DNA of 64,000 nt from Asaia prunellae JCM 25354 (GTDB lineage Bacteria > Pseudomonadota > Alphaproteobacteria > Acetobacterales > Acetobacteraceae): positions 62,001-126,000 of the forward strand of contig NZ_BAJV01000004.1 in NCBI RefSeq assembly GCF_000613885.1, in the 5' to 3' direction. Below the pieces are notes generated by a model that saw only the letters and a list, made by a program, of their open reading frames with translations, was not told the DNA's origin and did no database searches. Made by a program: the position numbers and the translations under genes. Positions within the stretch are counted from its first letter, which is position 1, and the number at the start of each line of letters is the position of its first letter. Of this stretch, positions 8,097 through 17,078 are shown in pieces.

Positions 8097-9320
8097 ATGA
8101 TTTTAAAGAAAATAATGCGCTTTTTCTGCGGTCGATCGCTCGAAAAAGAAATATCAAAGACAAATTCCCTAATCTACAAAGTAGAGCAGCACGAAAAGGC
8201 TGCAATGGAGCGACTGAAGACTCAGGCTGGTAATTATCAAACCCAGGTTGCTACATACAAAAAGGAGCGTGATATCGAGTTCAAAGAATTCATCGTATTC
8301 ATGAATAAGCAGTTGGGTTTGGCGGACGCCTATGTAACCCATCTAGGTGACTTCCAAGATAAGATGTTTGTCTGCTGTGACTCATGGATGAACACGTCTA
8401 TCGCCGAGCAGGAGATTCAACTGCTTTCCGCACGAATCACCACCAAGCTCCATTTGCGGGAATTCATTACTGCCTTGCAGATGGAGATGAACAAGCTTAG
8501 CCAGCGTAAGGAACGCAACGAGTGGCACCACATGATCAAAGAGCGCCCCGTTCTCGTTAGCTCGGAGTTCATTCAGCGCACCGTGTGCCAAGTGAACAAC
8601 AACCAAAAGAGCAACAGTAAATCGATCAACTGTAACCTAAGCCGTTTAAAGAGCCACCTCACGGCGCTCCGGAGGGAGATCGAGGAGCTGCGTCACAAAC
8701 GCGACCAGCTGATAACCTCTTCGCGAGACCTCATTGAGAAGCATCAAACCCAGAAGGCTAAGCTCAATGACCAGTACAGAAATTGCAATAAACTCTTTCG
8801 CGAGATCCAAGATGGGTTCAGTAACCATTTCGGGTCCGTCGCCACAGGAAACAGCCTCGCTGACTCGTGGATCGCCAAAATTGAGGGTGCCGTCACCCTA
8901 TCCAAGCTGTTCTCAACGCACAAAGGGACTGCTGATATACAGAAAGAAGTCCAACATGAGCTCAATGATCTAAACAATGACTTCCAGGACATTTGCTCCA
9001 GAATTAAAGCAAACCGTCAAAGCGGTGATTTCTCCACCCTCAGCGGGGACAAGGCTACACGGGATAGACTGTACCACGAACGCGAACAGGCCCATAAAAG
9101 ACGACGTGAGATCAGCGCGGCCAGAGACGTGATCTATAAGCGTGGCAATGAACTGAAAGAAATGCTGGGCAAGTTCGACACACTGGAGCCGGACAAAAGT
9201 ATTCGCCGCTTCGTGGAGATTTTCGGCCTAGGCAAGGACTTCGATGTGCATCGCGTCATCGGGATCAGCACCCGAGAAAGCCGCCGTAAGCACTACGAAC
9301 TCAAGAACCAAAACAGATAA
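8097..9320 (+). CDS. unrecognised coiled-coil protein
   Basis: 407 residues, rich in Lys, Glu, Gln and Arg. Long heptad-like stretches run from about 15-60, 115-150, 185-245 (RREIEELRHKRDQ) and 275-350, separated by short segments with Trp and Cys. No ATPase, nuclease or membrane motif is visible. The N-terminus (ILKKIMRFFCGRS) is basic and hydrophobic and could be an amphipathic membrane-contact helix. It starts five bases after the membrane-type protein, which also ends in a coiled coil, so the two may form a complex. The small gene at 9329 follows after eight bases. Function unknown; SMC-like proteins are not supported because Walker motifs are absent. Confidence 0.7.
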   Translation: MILKKIMRFFCGRSLEKEISKTNSLIYKVEQHEKAAMERLKTQAGNYQTQVATYKKERDIEFKEFIVFMNKQLGLADAYVTHLGDFQDKMFVCCDSWMNTSIAEQEIQLLSARITTKLHLREFITALQMEMNKLSQRKERNEWHHMIKERPVLVSSEFIQRTVCQVNNNQKSNSKSINCNLSRLKSHLTALRREIEELRHKRDQLITSSRDLIEKHQTQKAKLNDQYRNCNKLFREIQDGFSNHFGSVATGNSLADSWIAKIEGAVTLSKLFSTHKGTADIQKEVQHELNDLNNDFQDICSRIKANRQSGDFSTLSGDKATRDRLYHEREQAHKRRREISAARDVIYKRGNELKEMLGKFDTLEPDKSIRRFVEIFGLGKDFDVHRVIGISTRESRRKHYELKNQNR

Positions 9321-9328
9321 ACCTCCGT

Positions 9329-9709
9329 ATGAAAACCAAAATCACTTTCCATTGGCGCAAACGCAATCTCAATCTCAAAGAGTCGATCCTAGCTATCTGC
9401 TACGCTGTGCGTCTGGGCTACACCTCACGCGATCAACTTCTGAGCGCACTGCCTCAGTTCTCCAAATCTAGAATTTTGCTGTCCCTCGATGCGCTGTTCT
9501 CAGCCAATATGGCCGACGTGAACATGGGTGTACTCTCCATCAACTCAGATATGGCCATCGTAGAAGAGATCATCGGCAATCCCATCGAGCTTCCCATCCC
9601 AGTAGTAGAAGATAAGGATAAGCCTAAGTTGATCCGTAGCATCACGATCAACCTCGGATTGAACAATCCAGCCGGCGTAGAAACTCTCCTGAAAGCTAGG
9701 GTCAACTGA
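9329..9709 (+). CDS. unrecognised small protein, possible winged-helix fold
   Basis: 126 residues. The middle part (ESILAICYAVRLGYTSRDQLLSAL, then a second helix and FSANMADVNMG) has the helix spacing of a winged helix-turn-helix: a short helix, a GYTS turn and a likely recognition helix. The C-terminal half is a mix of strands and polar loops. No other motif is visible. It is the third gene of the operon; its stop is one base before the next ATG at 9711, so translation is probably coupled. It could be a DNA-binding subunit or regulator of the operon, but nothing in the sequence proves this. Confidence 0.65.
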   Translation: MKTKITFHWRKRNLNLKESILAICYAVRLGYTSRDQLLSALPQFSKSRILLSLDALFSANMADVNMGVLSINSDMAIVEEIIGNPIELPIPVVEDKDKPKLIRSITINLGLNNPAGVETLLKARVN

Positions 9710-9710
9710 C

Positions 9711-10070
9711 ATGGATCGCGCAAACGATCACAAGCTGTCCCAATCCATGCCTGAAGACTGTGTCTTCGACTTCATTGACCACATTGATGACTGGCTGGAG
9801 TATCTAACCAAAGTCTTAGAACTGTCCAAGGATGACTGGAAAACGTGTATCAAATACAAGCGCCAGATCGAGTACCTGATCCGCTTTCGCCAAGGCGACA
9901 ACAGCAATATCAACCACAACCGGCTACTATACCACTACTACAGCAATAAGAGCTCGCAGGAGGCAACGACATCGGACTCAACGGGATCGATGCCAGTCGC
10001 CAGCACCGCCAGCCGAGCAAAGAAGCTGCGCAGAAGGTCAAAGAGATCATTGCCGAAGCACATCAGGTAA
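9711..10070 (+). CDS. N-terminal segment of the helicase gene, probably split by a frameshift
   Basis: As read, this frame encodes 119 residues. The first 80 (acidic, aromatic, with FIDHIDDWLEYL and a short helical repeat) look like real protein, but after about 9946 the composition turns to Ser/Thr/Arg-rich nonsense. From 9950 the frame of the downstream helicase opens and reads sensibly (GGNDIGLNGID, then KEAAQKVKEIIAEAH). Restoring one base near 9950 (for example AAG-GAG for AAGAG) joins both into a single protein of about 583 residues. The alternative is a genuine separate small gene, translationally coupled to the helicase through the TAATG overlap at 10068-10072. Confidence 0.55.
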   Translation: MDRANDHKLSQSMPEDCVFDFIDHIDDWLEYLTKVLELSKDDWKTCIKYKRQIEYLIRFRQGDNSNINHNRLLYHYYSNKSSQEATTSDSTGSMPVASTASRAKKLRRRSKRSLPKHIR

Positions 10071-11461
10071 TGGCTCTGGACAGTATGGCCTTGAAGGTCG
10101 GCGCACCCATTCAGAAGGGCTACACCGGCCCCGGTGAGAATGCCTTCGACCTCATCAAGGAAGCGATGGCCGCGGAAGACCTGTACTTCCTGCAGGGGCC
10201 ACCAGGCACGGGCAAGACCACAGCGATCGTGGAGATGGTCCTGCAAACGATTAAAGCGAAACCGAATGCACGCATTCTGGTAACTTCGGAGACGCACGTG
10301 GCCGTCGATAATGCACTGGACCGCCTTTGCCTCATTGGAGGCGAATCCATTTATTCGAAGACGATGCGCTATCCGCGCTACGCCATCACCCAGTACGAAT
10401 GCCCGCACACGGCAGGTACGGCAGCGGAGATCCGCGGCAACGAAGTGTGGAATCAGGCATTGGAATTCGCTCCTCAACTCACGAACTTGCTCTACACCGT
10501 TCTCGAACAAGGTGATGTCGAGAACGGTGAGGTGAAAGTGCCGCGCTGGCAGTTCAAGAACTTGGCTGACAACCACCAGATCATTGGTGTCACCTGCAAC
10601 CAGATCAATCACCTGCTGGATGAGGACAGTGAGGGCTTTGATCTGGTCGTCGTGGACGAATGCTCCAAGGCAACTCTGCCTGAATGGATCACGGCCTTGT
10701 GTGTTGGCCGTAAGTGCATATTGGTTGGCGACCACAAACAGTTACCCCCCACATTCTGTGAAGACGAGAGCAATGCGTTGGATACGCTGGTCGAAGCAAA
10801 GGCTCGGCTGATTAAGGATGGCGTGATCGACAAGATTTTCGAGAACCTACCAGTCACTATGAAAGGCCAGCTTGCAGAGCAGTACCGCATGCTGCCCCAC
10901 ATCGGATCGTTCATTTCCGAACACTTCTACCATGGAAACCTTGGTCACCATCGTACGGAGACCGACCATGAATTCACGCACTTTGGCTGGTTCACATACG
11001 AATCCCGCGGTTTCCATGTGCCGGCGCAACATGGGGGTGTGCTAAAAAATCAACTAGAAATCGAAATCATCACGCACAGCCTGGTCGAGATGTACAGGCG
11101 CCATAAAGAGAAAGCTGCTAAATGCAAGCAGAGAAAACTCAGCGTCGCTGTGATCACCCCTTATCGCGCGCAATGCAATGCGCTGAATAACGCAATCAAG
11201 AAGCTCGACATCAAAGAGCATCTTGCAGTCGAGGTGGATACGGTTGATGCGTTTCAAGGGCGCCAAGCAGACATCGTATTCTTCTCCTTTGTCCGCACAA
11301 TAGGGCCCGCAACCTTCTATGCTGATCCGCGCCGAATGAACGTGGCTGTTTCGCGCGCACGTGATGCCGTCTATTTAATTGGGGATATGCATTACATCAA
11401 AAGCAAGAATATCAAGATACTAAATTCGTTATTGCGACTAGGCATATTATACGTCAAATAG
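10070..11461 (+). CDS. superfamily 1 (UPF1/DNA2-like) helicase
   Basis: 463 residues as read from the ATG at 10070. All SF1B-type motifs are present: Walker A GPPGTGKTT near residue 43, TSETHVAVDNAL (motif Ia), Walker B VVVDECSKA (Cys-Ser instead of the usual Ala), LVGDHKQLPP (motif III), QYRM (motif IV), VDAFQGRQADIV (motif V) and MNVAVSRARDA (motif VI). Such COG1112-type helicases unwind DNA, RNA or hybrids using ATP and occur in several phage-defence systems as sensor or effector. Here it ends a compact operon with membrane-type and coiled-coil partners, an arrangement I cannot match to a named system. The true N-terminus is probably at 9711 (see the preceding entry). Confidence 0.88.
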   Translation: MALDSMALKVGAPIQKGYTGPGENAFDLIKEAMAAEDLYFLQGPPGTGKTTAIVEMVLQTIKAKPNARILVTSETHVAVDNALDRLCLIGGESIYSKTMRYPRYAITQYECPHTAGTAAEIRGNEVWNQALEFAPQLTNLLYTVLEQGDVENGEVKVPRWQFKNLADNHQIIGVTCNQINHLLDEDSEGFDLVVVDECSKATLPEWITALCVGRKCILVGDHKQLPPTFCEDESNALDTLVEAKARLIKDGVIDKIFENLPVTMKGQLAEQYRMLPHIGSFISEHFYHGNLGHHRTETDHEFTHFGWFTYESRGFHVPAQHGGVLKNQLEIEIITHSLVEMYRRHKEKAAKCKQRKLSVAVITPYRAQCNALNNAIKKLDIKEHLAVEVDTVDAFQGRQADIVFFSFVRTIGPATFYADPRRMNVAVSRARDAVYLIGDMHYIKSKNIKILNSLLRLGILYVK

Positions 11462-11757
11462 ACACATACATTATTATGGAGTTTTATATACGAAAATTTG
11501 TCGGTTTCATAAAATAAACTTGTTATATTGGTACAAGTAATTTATATTTTATTGATACCACTCGCTAATTGACAGAAGCCATCAAATATCATTTGCAGAT
11601 CGAAAAAGCCGACCTTCCTCACCTGCCTGCAACTTGGACATAAATTCGCTCCGTTTGTTTTCCTAATAGCGGACACTACAGGGACCTCGCTCTAGACTTT
11701 CACGATCCTACGGCGTTTTCGGACGGAATGCCTCAGGATCTCGACGTCCGGAGTAGA
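11462..11757. other. AT-rich gap after the helicase, with weak terminator-like repeat
   Basis: About 300 bases without a convincing gene. ACTTGT at 11518-11523 pairs with ACAAGT at 11533-11538 and is followed by an A/T-rich run, a possible weak terminator for the helicase operon. The right half approaches the end of the minus-strand ATPase gene. Nothing else was recognised. Confidence 0.35.
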
Positions 11758-13508
11758 TCAGGCGCAAAGACCTCTAAGTCGCCTCAGGTGCTTCTCATCG
11801 ACCTTTTCCATCATATCAAAGAGCGCATCGGCGTTTCCTCGAGGGTCATCGTCGAGAAGGACAGCAGGTCATCGAGGTTGTCGGAGTGGGATTCGACCTG
11901 AGCGAGCCGCTCAAGCGCCGCTAGTCTCTCCCTGTCGAGATGCGGGTAGTCGGCGCACAGCGTGTTGAGCTGGCCGGGCAGCCCTCCTCCACCTAGTCTT
12001 TTGAAAGCGAGGAACACGTCGAGCACCCTACGAATTACATTGGGCATCATATAGCCGTGGTCGTCGTAAGCGCTGGGCTGCTCGACGAAGCGTAGCACGT
12101 GGCTGAAAAGTAAGTGGTACTCCGATTTATACTCTCGAAGCAGTTTCGACATCTCAATGATCCTAGAGGAGCGGCGGTGCTCTCCGTCAGGGATTGTAAC
12201 GTCGATATAAAGGAACGTGGCGGTCGGATCCTTGCCTGTCGGAGGCCGGGTCTTACCCTTCCACGCCTTTTTGAATTCGTTCATGCACTGGAGGTTATGC
12301 GTGAGGACGAAAACCTGGGCGGCCTTTTCGAGCCGCGTCTTTACTAAGGAGCAGGCGAAGTTCAGCGCCTTGGTGTCTAGGCTCGAGACCGGGTCGTCCA
12401 CCACTACAATCATGTCCTTCAACTTCCGATTGTCCGCCTCAATGGAGGAAAAGAAGTAGGAGATCGCGATTGCTGTTTTTTCGCCCTCGCTTGGCACGAC
12501 GGTGATCGGTGTGCCATGGCGGTGCAACTCATAGCCCTCGTCGGCGGGATTGATAGTCAACTCGCTGTGGCCAAGGTATGCCGCGATGAGCTTATTGATG
12601 ACGGCCGCCGCAGGGCCGTGCGTCCGGATGCGCTGGCGCAATTCGCGTGCTCTCTCCCGCAGGGCGGCCAACGTTTCGGCAGCGACCTCAAACCTAGCGA
12701 TGGCGTCGCCGACGTCCTTCGCCGTCTGGGCATACTCTTCGCGGCAGTCGACAATGAAGTGGCGGCGGATGGACGTCTCCGCCTCATCCTTCCGCTTCAC
12801 AAAGTCGGTGATGCCTTGGTTGTGGGCCATGATCGTCTCGTTAACTCTCGCGACGCTGACTGCCAAGCGCTTGGCGGTGGCGCACACATCCGCTTCGGCA
12901 GCGACGTCCTTCATGTCCGCAGGAGATGCGGGCCGCTCCAGCTTAGCGGATAACACGCCTTGCAGCGTGCGCAACTGCTCCGCGAGCTGGCGCGCGTTCT
13001 GCGACGCGTCCTGCCTCAGGTCCCTGAAGCCGGGCCGCAACTCGCTGGTTAGGTCGTCCACCTTAGGCAACAGGGCAACCAATTGACTGATAGACTCAAG
13101 GAGACCGTCGAGACGATCGGCGGTTCTCTTTAAACGAGCGACGAACTGGTCGACCTCGTCGTCGAGCGCGGCTGTCAGCAAGGCGCGGCGTTCCGCCAGG
13201 ATCTCGTTCCCGCACAGAAGGCAGTGGGCCAGCCCATGGGCGCCGTGGTATTCGTTGCCGATCTTCAGCCAAAGAACCATGTCCGGGTGCCGTTGCACTT
13301 CCTCGAGCGCGACGGTCGCTAGCGACTGGCCGCAGACCTCGGCGATAAAGCGGTAGGCCGTCTCAATCGTGGCCTGTTCGAACGAAAGCCGATTGAGGCG
13401 GGGCATCGGCTCGTCTAGCCTACGCGTGTCCTCTGCGGTCTTGAGCTCGTCATCCGTCAGCTTGGGGCCGCCATGGTCCTTCCACCAGTCGAAGTCCTTA
13501 GCGAGCAC
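11758..13508 (-). pseudogene. AAA_13 (RloC/PrrC-associated type) ATPase, N-terminally truncated and frameshifted
   Basis: The minus-strand frame (GTG at 13508) shows the C-terminal two thirds of an AAA_13-type ABC ATPase. It has a CLLCGN zinc-hook-like motif near residue 95, a long coiled coil (about 110-300), the signature SEGEKTAIAISYF, Walker B MIVVVDDPVSSLD and the LTHN switch. These proteins resemble RloC, an anticodon nuclease, and related defence ATPases. The Walker A end is absent: upstream lies the mob/oriT region, with no matching frame. The frame also breaks near 11838; restoring one base extends it past ALFDMMEKVDEKHL to a stop at 11758. Without Walker A the protein cannot hydrolyse ATP normally, so it is probably inactive. 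Confidence 0.75.
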
Positions 13509-13708
13509 CGGCGCCGCTGAGACTACGTTACAGGAGAGCGAAGCAAGCCGAAGAAAATCCCCCGGTGACCGTACGCAACGGACAGCAGGAGAGCGGATTT
13601 TCCGAGGCTGGAAGGCAGAAAATTCCTCTCATTCTGCATGGGGTTTATCAGAAGCCGCCTGCTCCATCCGGCATTCGTTCCTGTCTTGTTCTATCATAAG
13701 TTCGTGGG

Positions 13709-13790
13709 TTGGCTCCCCTGAGCCAGCAGTGCTTCGTGGCTACCCGTTGGGAGCACGAAGCAGCTGGCAAGGGGGCTATCGCCCCCGTTG
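13709..13790. other. oriT: candidate origin of transfer (oriT): cluster of inverted repeats
   Basis: Three hairpins crowd the region just before mobC: TGGCT/AGCCA at 13710-13714 and 13721-13725; CCAGCAGTGCTTCGTG (13723-13738) with CACGAAGCAGCTGG (13754-13767); and GGGGGC/GCCCCC at 13771-13786. Tandem hairpins directly upstream of mobC-relaxase genes are the usual layout of a mobilization oriT, with the nick near the last arm. The exact nick cannot be placed. The GC hairpin alone could instead be a terminator, but it lacks a T-run. Confidence 0.55.
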
Positions 13791-13815
13791 ACCCCCCTGA
13801 TGGAAAGCGCATCCC

Positions 13816-14313
13816 ATGTCTGCTTCGCCCCATGTTCCTGCGTCAGTGACGCCTCCCGTCTCCAGCCTGTCCCGCCCTACCCGCTCCTCCCGCCTGTCCG
13901 TCCGGGCCTCACCTGAGGAGCTGGCTGACTGGGCCGGTGCAGCGCGTCTCCTGGACCATGAGACCACTGCCCTCTGGGTACGCTCCCTGCTGAAAGAGGC
14001 TGCCCTGACCGGTCATAACGGGATGGCGATGGGCGTCTCGTTGCACAAGCTGCGAGGCGAGCTTGGGCGCATTGGCAACAACCTCAACCAGTTGGCCCAT
14101 TCTGCAAATTGCGGTGATGCCGTCCGGGCGGGGGATGTTCTGGATGCGCTGGAAGCGACAAAGGACCGCACCGATGTCCTGCTTAAATCCCTGCGTGTGA
14201 CGAGGACAAGGAAGACGTCCCGACCGCGGAAGATGGTGGAACCAAAGATAGGGATAGAGGAGCGAGCAGAAGTATCCCGGCCGATAGCGACTTCGCTCCC
14301 AACGCTGCACTAA
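13816..14313 (+). CDS. mobC: mobilization accessory protein MobC
   Basis: 165 residues. The N-terminal third is Ser/Pro-rich; the middle carries a ribbon-helix-helix-like start (SRLSVRASPEEL) and the hallmark MobC segment LRGELGRIGNNLNQLA near residue 77. MobC proteins bind the oriT beside the nick and help open the DNA for the relaxase. It sits between the oriT-like hairpins and the relaxase gene, whose ATG follows its stop by 27 bases, with GGAGGGG in between as ribosome-binding site. Its presence makes the island mobilizable by a helper conjugation system; no type IV secretion genes are in the window. Confidence 0.85.
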   Translation: MSASPHVPASVTPPVSSLSRPTRSSRLSVRASPEELADWAGAARLLDHETTALWVRSLLKEAALTGHNGMAMGVSLHKLRGELGRIGNNLNQLAHSANCGDAVRAGDVLDALEATKDRTDVLLKSLRVTRTRKTSRPRKMVEPKIGIEERAEVSRPIATSLPTLH

Positions 14314-14340
14314 GCCTCCTCAAAGTCCGGAGGGGAACGC

Positions 14341-16293
14341 ATGATTGTGCAGGAAACCCGTATCCGGACGACCAGCGGTCATCAGGCCGTCTCACGCCAC
14401 GTGCTACAGGGCGCGAGGAATGAGGCCATACGCGTTCTCTCTGGCAATGATTGGTGTCTTGCGGACTGGATGAAGGAGGCAAGACGTGAGGGTATACGCT
14501 ATGGTCTGCGTCATATAGCTTTCAACCCTGCCGAGCCCATGAATGACGAAGCCCTTGCGTCTTTTGCCGCCAGGCTCTGCGATGAGCTGCAGGCGGACAG
14601 GGAACGCATGACGCTCGTCGTGCATCAGAAGGATGGCAGCACCCATGGGCATCTGCTTCTGCCCGAATGGCAGGACGACCATGTGCTGAGCTCGCGCTTC
14701 TCCTGGCAGCGTCTGGAGAAATGTGCCCGTCTCGAGGAAATCCGACTGGGGCATCAGCTGGTGCCGGGGCGGCATGACCGGGCCATTGCCAAAGCATTGC
14801 GTCAGGAAGGAAAGACGGCAGAAGCGGAGCGCGTTGAGGTACTCATAGAAAGACCTGTTACCATTAATGAGCAACTATCAGTCCCAGCATCTCCTGACAC
14901 ACCGTCCTTTCTGACCGAAGCACATCCCGCGTCACGGCCCCTTCCACGTGCAGCCTACACCTCGCAATCACGTCGTATGGCCGAGCGACAGGGGCTGGAT
15001 CTTGTGGAAGCAAAGAAGACCATCGCCTCTCTCTGGGCGCAGTCGGATAATCAGCTGCATCGCTTTCGCGCCCTGCTGAAAACGAAGGGCTGGGTCATGC
15101 GTGCCGGAGACCGGCAGGATACAAGAAAGGATGCGCATATCATCGAGACGGTTGATGGTGTTCTGATCGGGTCTTTCACGCGCCTGACGAAAACGCGCAT
15201 GAAGGATTTCCGCCAGCTTCTGGTGGATGAAGCAACCAGACCAAAGCGCGGCGATATCAGGGTAGTAGTCAAACCACTTCTGGAGCGTGCCCCTCTGGAG
15301 ACGGCCGCGATGGAACGTCACGCGGAGCAGAGCGGTCTGCTTCTGCCGCCCTTCGAGGAACTGAGGCTTGACCCGGAAACACTTGCCAGAGCGGCTGTAA
15401 GAGCAAGGCCGTCACCGCCCTCGTCAAAACAGCCGAGGATCGTTTCGCTGGATCGTATCGATAAGCTGCCACCGAACTTTGCTCACTACATCCGGCAGTG
15501 GAAATGTGAAGCCAGGGCGTGCCGCACGGTACTGAATGCAAGACCGCCTATGGCGTATGGTCCACGGCGCTCTGTCGATGAACAAGGCGCAGCGCTGTTC
15601 GTGCAGATAGAAGACACGCGCAGGCAGCTCTGGCAGACCGGAAAACAGCTGCAGGAAACCCGACAGGAGCGTGACGCTCTGCGTGACAGGGTATTTATTC
15701 TTTCAAAGCAGAAACGCCTCTCCCATCTCGACGAGGAAATCGAGCGGCTTTCGAAAATGCTGGCCGAGATCCTGCGTTATCTCCTGAAGACCGTATTCTG
15801 GCATCTCGGCCTGCGCTCTACGCCGCCTGAACCGCTTTGCCTGCCTGTTCCGACAGAACGCGAGGAGGCCAATGCACGCCTGCGGAGAGAGAATAGTGAG
15901 TTGCTTCAGCAGATCGTCAGGCGGGACACATGCAGGGAATGGCTTGTCACGCTCTGCCGCGAGGCCGACAGGCGCAGGCAGGAGGAGATCACCGCTTGGA
16001 AAGCACGCCATGTCGCCCAGTGCGATAGGGCCAGGAGAGATCTGGACCTGCTGAAGGCCACCTGGATGCCGCCAGCAAAGCTGCCTCGCGCCACACAGGC
16101 AGAGATCATGAAATGCAAGCTGACCGGAAATCTTGAGAAAGCCAAATACGTGACGCGGGTCGCTTTGAGGAAGTTGGACGAGGCTGAAGCAGAACGACTG
16201 GCAACGGGGCTGGAGAGCGAGAACGCCGCGCCCATTGCCAAGGCCCCAGCTCCCTCCTCGGTGAAACCATCTCCCACCTTCGATCCATGGTAA
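14341..16293 (+). CDS. relaxase of the VirD2/MobA type
   Basis: 650 residues. The N-terminal 180 residues form the relaxase domain: a conserved start region, then GSTHGHLLLPEW near residue 100 with the His-x-His metal ligands. Tyr or other nucleophile candidates are not certain; the first residues lack an obvious Tyr before position 50, which is unusual. The middle (about 190-350) resembles accessory regions seen in acetic-acid-bacterial and rhizobial relaxases, and the C-terminal half is charged and coiled-coil (KRLSHLDEEIERL). It would nick oriT and lead the strand during mobilization. Transcribed with mobC. Confidence in the relaxase call is good; the exact MOB class is not resolved. Confidence 0.82.
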   Translation: MIVQETRIRTTSGHQAVSRHVLQGARNEAIRVLSGNDWCLADWMKEARREGIRYGLRHIAFNPAEPMNDEALASFAARLCDELQADRERMTLVVHQKDGSTHGHLLLPEWQDDHVLSSRFSWQRLEKCARLEEIRLGHQLVPGRHDRAIAKALRQEGKTAEAERVEVLIERPVTINEQLSVPASPDTPSFLTEAHPASRPLPRAAYTSQSRRMAERQGLDLVEAKKTIASLWAQSDNQLHRFRALLKTKGWVMRAGDRQDTRKDAHIIETVDGVLIGSFTRLTKTRMKDFRQLLVDEATRPKRGDIRVVVKPLLERAPLETAAMERHAEQSGLLLPPFEELRLDPETLARAAVRARPSPPSSKQPRIVSLDRIDKLPPNFAHYIRQWKCEARACRTVLNARPPMAYGPRRSVDEQGAALFVQIEDTRRQLWQTGKQLQETRQERDALRDRVFILSKQKRLSHLDEEIERLSKMLAEILRYLLKTVFWHLGLRSTPPEPLCLPVPTEREEANARLRRENSELLQQIVRRDTCREWLVTLCREADRRRQEEITAWKARHVAQCDRARRDLDLLKATWMPPAKLPRATQAEIMKCKLTGNLEKAKYVTRVALRKLDEAEAERLATGLESENAAPIAKAPAPSSVKPSPTFDPW

Positions 16294-16343
16294 CGTGGTC
16301 CAATCCGGATGCAGCACAAGCTTCCATCCTGCACACGGCAAGA

Positions 16344-17078
16344 TCATGTCTGGAGGAGAAGCTCGGCCATATTATCCAGCTTTGTCTTGTGCCGCTCCCA
16401 ATCGGGCATAACGCGGTCCAGCAGAGACCAGAAAGCCGCACCGTGGTGATGCTCCTGTATATGACAAAGCTCATGAAGAATGACGTAGTCGATACAGTCG
16501 CGTGGCGCTTTCACGAGCCACGGGTTGAGCGTCACCGTACCGTCAGGCGAGCAATTGCCCCACTGGGTCTGCATGATCTGCAATTTCAGCGCGGGTGATG
16601 ACCTCACCCACAAGGCCGAGGGCAGTACGGCCTGGAACCGCGCGCGAAACACTTCCTGCGCCCTTGCAAAATACCATAATTCCATCAGCTTTCGGATACG
16701 CAGGGCATGGCGCTCGCACACCCTGACCTCGAGACGCCCACGAAGCAAGCGAACGGTTTCGGATGCATCCGGCGCAATCTCGACTTTCAGCAGATGTCTG
16801 CGCCCCAGATAGAAGTGACTTTCACCGCTGACATAATTGCGGGCCGTCGCATGTTCCTGCACTGCACGGAAATCACGCAGCTTCTGCCAGATCCAGCGTG
16901 TTTTTGCCGCAAGAGCCTTTTCCAGTGCCTCCTGTGTCGTGCCTTCGGGCACCAGGGCCTGCACGCTCAGGTCAGGATGGACCTTGACCAGCAGCCTTGT
17001 ACCTGGCCGACCTCGCGACAGCAGCGCCACGCGGATCTGCTCGCCACCATAGGTCAGGATATGTTCTTCCAGCGTCAC
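16344..17078 (-). CDS. YgjP/SprT-like metal-dependent hydrolase (DUF45)
   Basis: 244 residues from a GTG at 17078 that overlaps the hsdR stop as GTGA; an upstream in-frame start at 17141 is less likely because it would lie wholly inside hsdR. The C-terminal half carries YVILHELCHIQEHHH, the HExxH zinc site with a further His, followed by FWSLLDRVMPDW, typical of YgjP-type DUF45 proteins. The WGNCS motif upstream fits too. Members of this family are very often encoded directly behind type I hsdR genes; their task there is unknown, possibly proteolysis or maturation. Here it is the last gene of hsdMSR. A decayed homologous fragment lies at 53552-53673. Confidence 0.85.
   Translation of the reverse strand: MTLEEHILTYGGEQIRVALLSRGRPGTRLLVKVHPDLSVQALVPEGTTQEALEKALAAKTRWIWQKLRDFRAVQEHATARNYVSGESHFYLGRRHLLKVEIAPDASETVRLLRGRLEVRVCERHALRIRKLMELWYFARAQEVFRARFQAVLPSALWVRSSPALKLQIMQTQWGNCSPDGTVTLNPWLVKAPRDCIDYVILHELCHIQEHHHGAAFWSLLDRVMPDWERHKTKLDNMAELLLQT

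Noticed and set aside
13520-13630. Walker-A-like LPSSLGKS in a minus-strand frame upstream of the AAA_13 gene
   Set aside because: The frame stops before reaching the ATPase frame, the surrounding residues do not resemble an AAA_13 N-terminus, and the pattern is weak enough to be chance.
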